Below are positions 61,879-64,000 of a DNA stretch of 64,000 nt, in pieces (position 1 is the first letter of the stretch; every line of letters starts with the position of its first letter). The position numbers and the translations under genes were made by a program. This DNA is from Callaeas wilsoni (taxonomy: Eukaryota > Chordata > Aves > Passeriformes > Callaeidae). The notes beneath the pieces are model-generated. The model was not told where the DNA came from and searched no databases. It worked only from the letters and a program-made list of their open reading frames with translations. The stretch covers positions 62,001 to 126,000 of the forward strand of contig VWPU01003052.1 in the NCBI GenBank assembly GCA_013398955.1. The letters are read 5' to 3'.

Positions 61879-64000
61879 TTGCTGTCAGTTACCAACAATG
61901 AAATTTGAAGCATACACTTGGGTGTGTAACTTGGACAGAGTATAAATTCTATATTCATATATAATTAACTCTCCATTAATTTTGCATGAAATATTTTATT
62001 ATGTGACATCAAATGAAAGTGCATATATTTTTAATTATAAGTTTTGTTACATCATCAATGAGAGCCATTGCTCCAGGTAAGACTTGGCACTTCTTTGGCA
62101 ATAAGTAGCCGTTGCTAATGCTTCTTTCCTCCCAAAACAAACCTCTAACCTCATCAAAAACAGCACCTCACTTTTCAGTGAAAGAATGTTTAAAAGAGAA
62201 AATCCTTTCCGGTATGTTTGTACGGTTGAAAATAATTAATTCATCTGTCTTTTGGGGCTCACTCGTCTTTATCTGTGCATTTTCCCCTGTCTTCACATGA
62301 TGCCACTCTTCTACTCAGCTAATGACAATAGCTTCAGCACTCTATAACCTACATTTGAAATAATCATCTTTATTTTAAGCATACAGAATATGTAAAGTAG
62401 ATACACAGAAATGAAGTAAAGGAATGTGTAATAGGCACATGAGACTTTATTTACAAAAATATTTTGGATCCAGAATCCTAATATATTTTGCCATTAGAGA
62501 ATCCAGACCAATCACAATTTAAAGGATGCTGCATGGACCACTGTGGTTTCTACAGTCTTTAAATAATCACCATGTAAATATTATTGTGGTTCCTACTTAT
62601 GTTGTCAGGTTTTGGGAAAGGACAGTCTTACACACATTTTGTGTTTTCTTATCCAGCAGGTACACATTTATTGGCTAGGCTTGTTGCTGGTTCTGCAAGT
62701 CTTGAAACAATTTGCAACTGCACATTTCAACGTGCCTCTGTTGAATTCAAATATTTGAATACCAAATAGCTAAGATGATAGAAAGCAATTCCATTAAGAT
62801 CCATGATAAGAAAAAGGGTTTCAGAGATGTGATTTTGAACCTTTATACTAAAAGTTAGATTGCCATTGCATATTTGCCAAAGTTTTGTATGAAGTATAAA
62901 TAAAGATTATCATTACCTAAAGGTTATTGTTGCCTTGTCACCTCTTAAAAGGTAATCTGCTCATAAAAAGTGGGATGCTGATTCTTGTATTCAGATAATT
63001 TTTCTGTTAATTTCTTACCTGTGGTAAGCAAATACATAAAAAGGTCCTCTTTAAACATATAGGCAGATATTGAAAATTAAGCCATTGATCTATTAACACT
63101 TTTGAATGCTTCTCTGTAGGTAGGTAAAAAGTTCAAAAAGCACCATACACCTGATGATTTTCAGTACACTTTTTGCAGTTCACAAATGATTCATGAACAA
63201 ATTGTGATATCCTCACACTTGTTCATTATTTTAAATAATGCTCATATTTCTGCAGTAAACCATGATTCCTTTAATTTATCAATAATTTGATGTATCCATA
63301 GTTATTGCTATGCAGCAGTAAGTCTGTTGTCAAGTAGCATAGCATGAATGTTCAGCCATCAGAAAGAGTGTTTTGTACTCTACATTCCAATAAAAAAAAT
63401 CCCCAAATTCCTGTAGTCATTTTGGTTAATTGTGTAATTTCAAGATTGATTTTGACAAATATCTTTCATTTAGTATAAACCTTTGATATCTGATTATTTT
63501 TATTTCCTGTATGTGTGTTAGTGAAACTAACCCCTATTCAAGGATAGTTGGAGATCTAAAAATTGCTGAAATTCATCAAATAAATAATTCTGTATAAACA
63601 AGTGTCTTAGCTGTGGAAAGTTTAAAGAACAAAAGGATGACATAAAGCCCTATATAATGACTTTTGTGCTATTATTGTGCGGATTTCTGCGCTTCAGTGG
63701 CAGATAGATCAGAATCAAGTAGTCCTGCACAAAATGATGCAATTTTAATTAATATACATTCATTTATAAATTAGTATGAAATAAGTAGTCTTAAATACAG
63801 ATTTTGTGCTACCTTCCTACTATCTACTCTTTGTGCTGTTTCAGTGATAAGCATTAATAGAAATATTTATCTCAGAATAAATTTGAAGTTGGTAAAATGA
63901 AAAACCATTTTCTTATTTGTTTGTGTTTTCAAGAGCTTTATTACTGTTTATAGAAAAATATCAGATTCTGAGCCAACATTTAAGGATATAAAACATGCTC
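61879..64000. other. Non-coding A+T-rich sequence
   Basis: No gene, RNA gene or recognised repeat to the end of the window. Open frames are at most 62 codons. Confidence 0.5.

Noticed and set aside
61704..61958. 84-codon minus-strand frame with a strict four-residue periodicity
   Set aside because: It is a direct translation of the GTAG/GAAG tetranucleotide array.

Overview
This window looks like vertebrate, most probably bird, nuclear DNA with no protein-coding gene that can be supported. It is A+T-rich and CpG-poor throughout, and stop codons are dense on both strands. No open frame exceeds about 145 codons, and none of the conceptual proteins carries a domain I recognise. There are no bacterial operons, ribosome binding sites, tRNAs, rRNAs or CRISPR arrays. 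The bird assignment rests on a recognisable 3' end of a CR1 LINE (about 37164-37575), a piece of an LTR resembling avian ERVL-type elements (about 59844-60075), and low interspersed-repeat density. Species cannot be told.

Layout. Positions 1-4627 are unique A+T-rich sequence. 4628-13428 is similar sequence broken by simple repeats: TG/TA at 4628, A-rich at 5853, a clean ATT run at 6849, TA-rich at 7855, and A-rich with AAACC at 13304. 13429-29164 is mostly featureless, with a TTTGG pentanucleotide array at 22944 and a GTAG array at 26329. 29165-34279 holds T-rich and GATATA repeats, a 26-bp tandem duplication at 33206, and a possible regulatory stretch at 29455-29650. 34280-36120 is the most gene-like part: it is richer in G+C and has splice-site-like signals, an in-frame stop and a polyadenylation signal. 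The CR1 copy follows. 37576-59584 contains three old degraded interspersed-repeat remnants (about 41231, 46208 and 53820), several homopolymer-rich tracts, one unresolved base (54189) and a perfect 14-bp-stem hairpin at 58062. The end of the window has a 22-base A run, the LTR fragment, and a long compound GTAG/GAAG tetranucleotide array at 61749-61878.

Interpretation. The window is best read as a gene desert or the inside of a very large intron. No genes can be seen working together. The most useful leads are the G+C-rich segment at 34280-36120, the ancient SINE-like remnants, the hairpin, and a few clusters of homeodomain/PBX-like motifs that might be conserved enhancers. I found no convincing evidence of a novel biological system.
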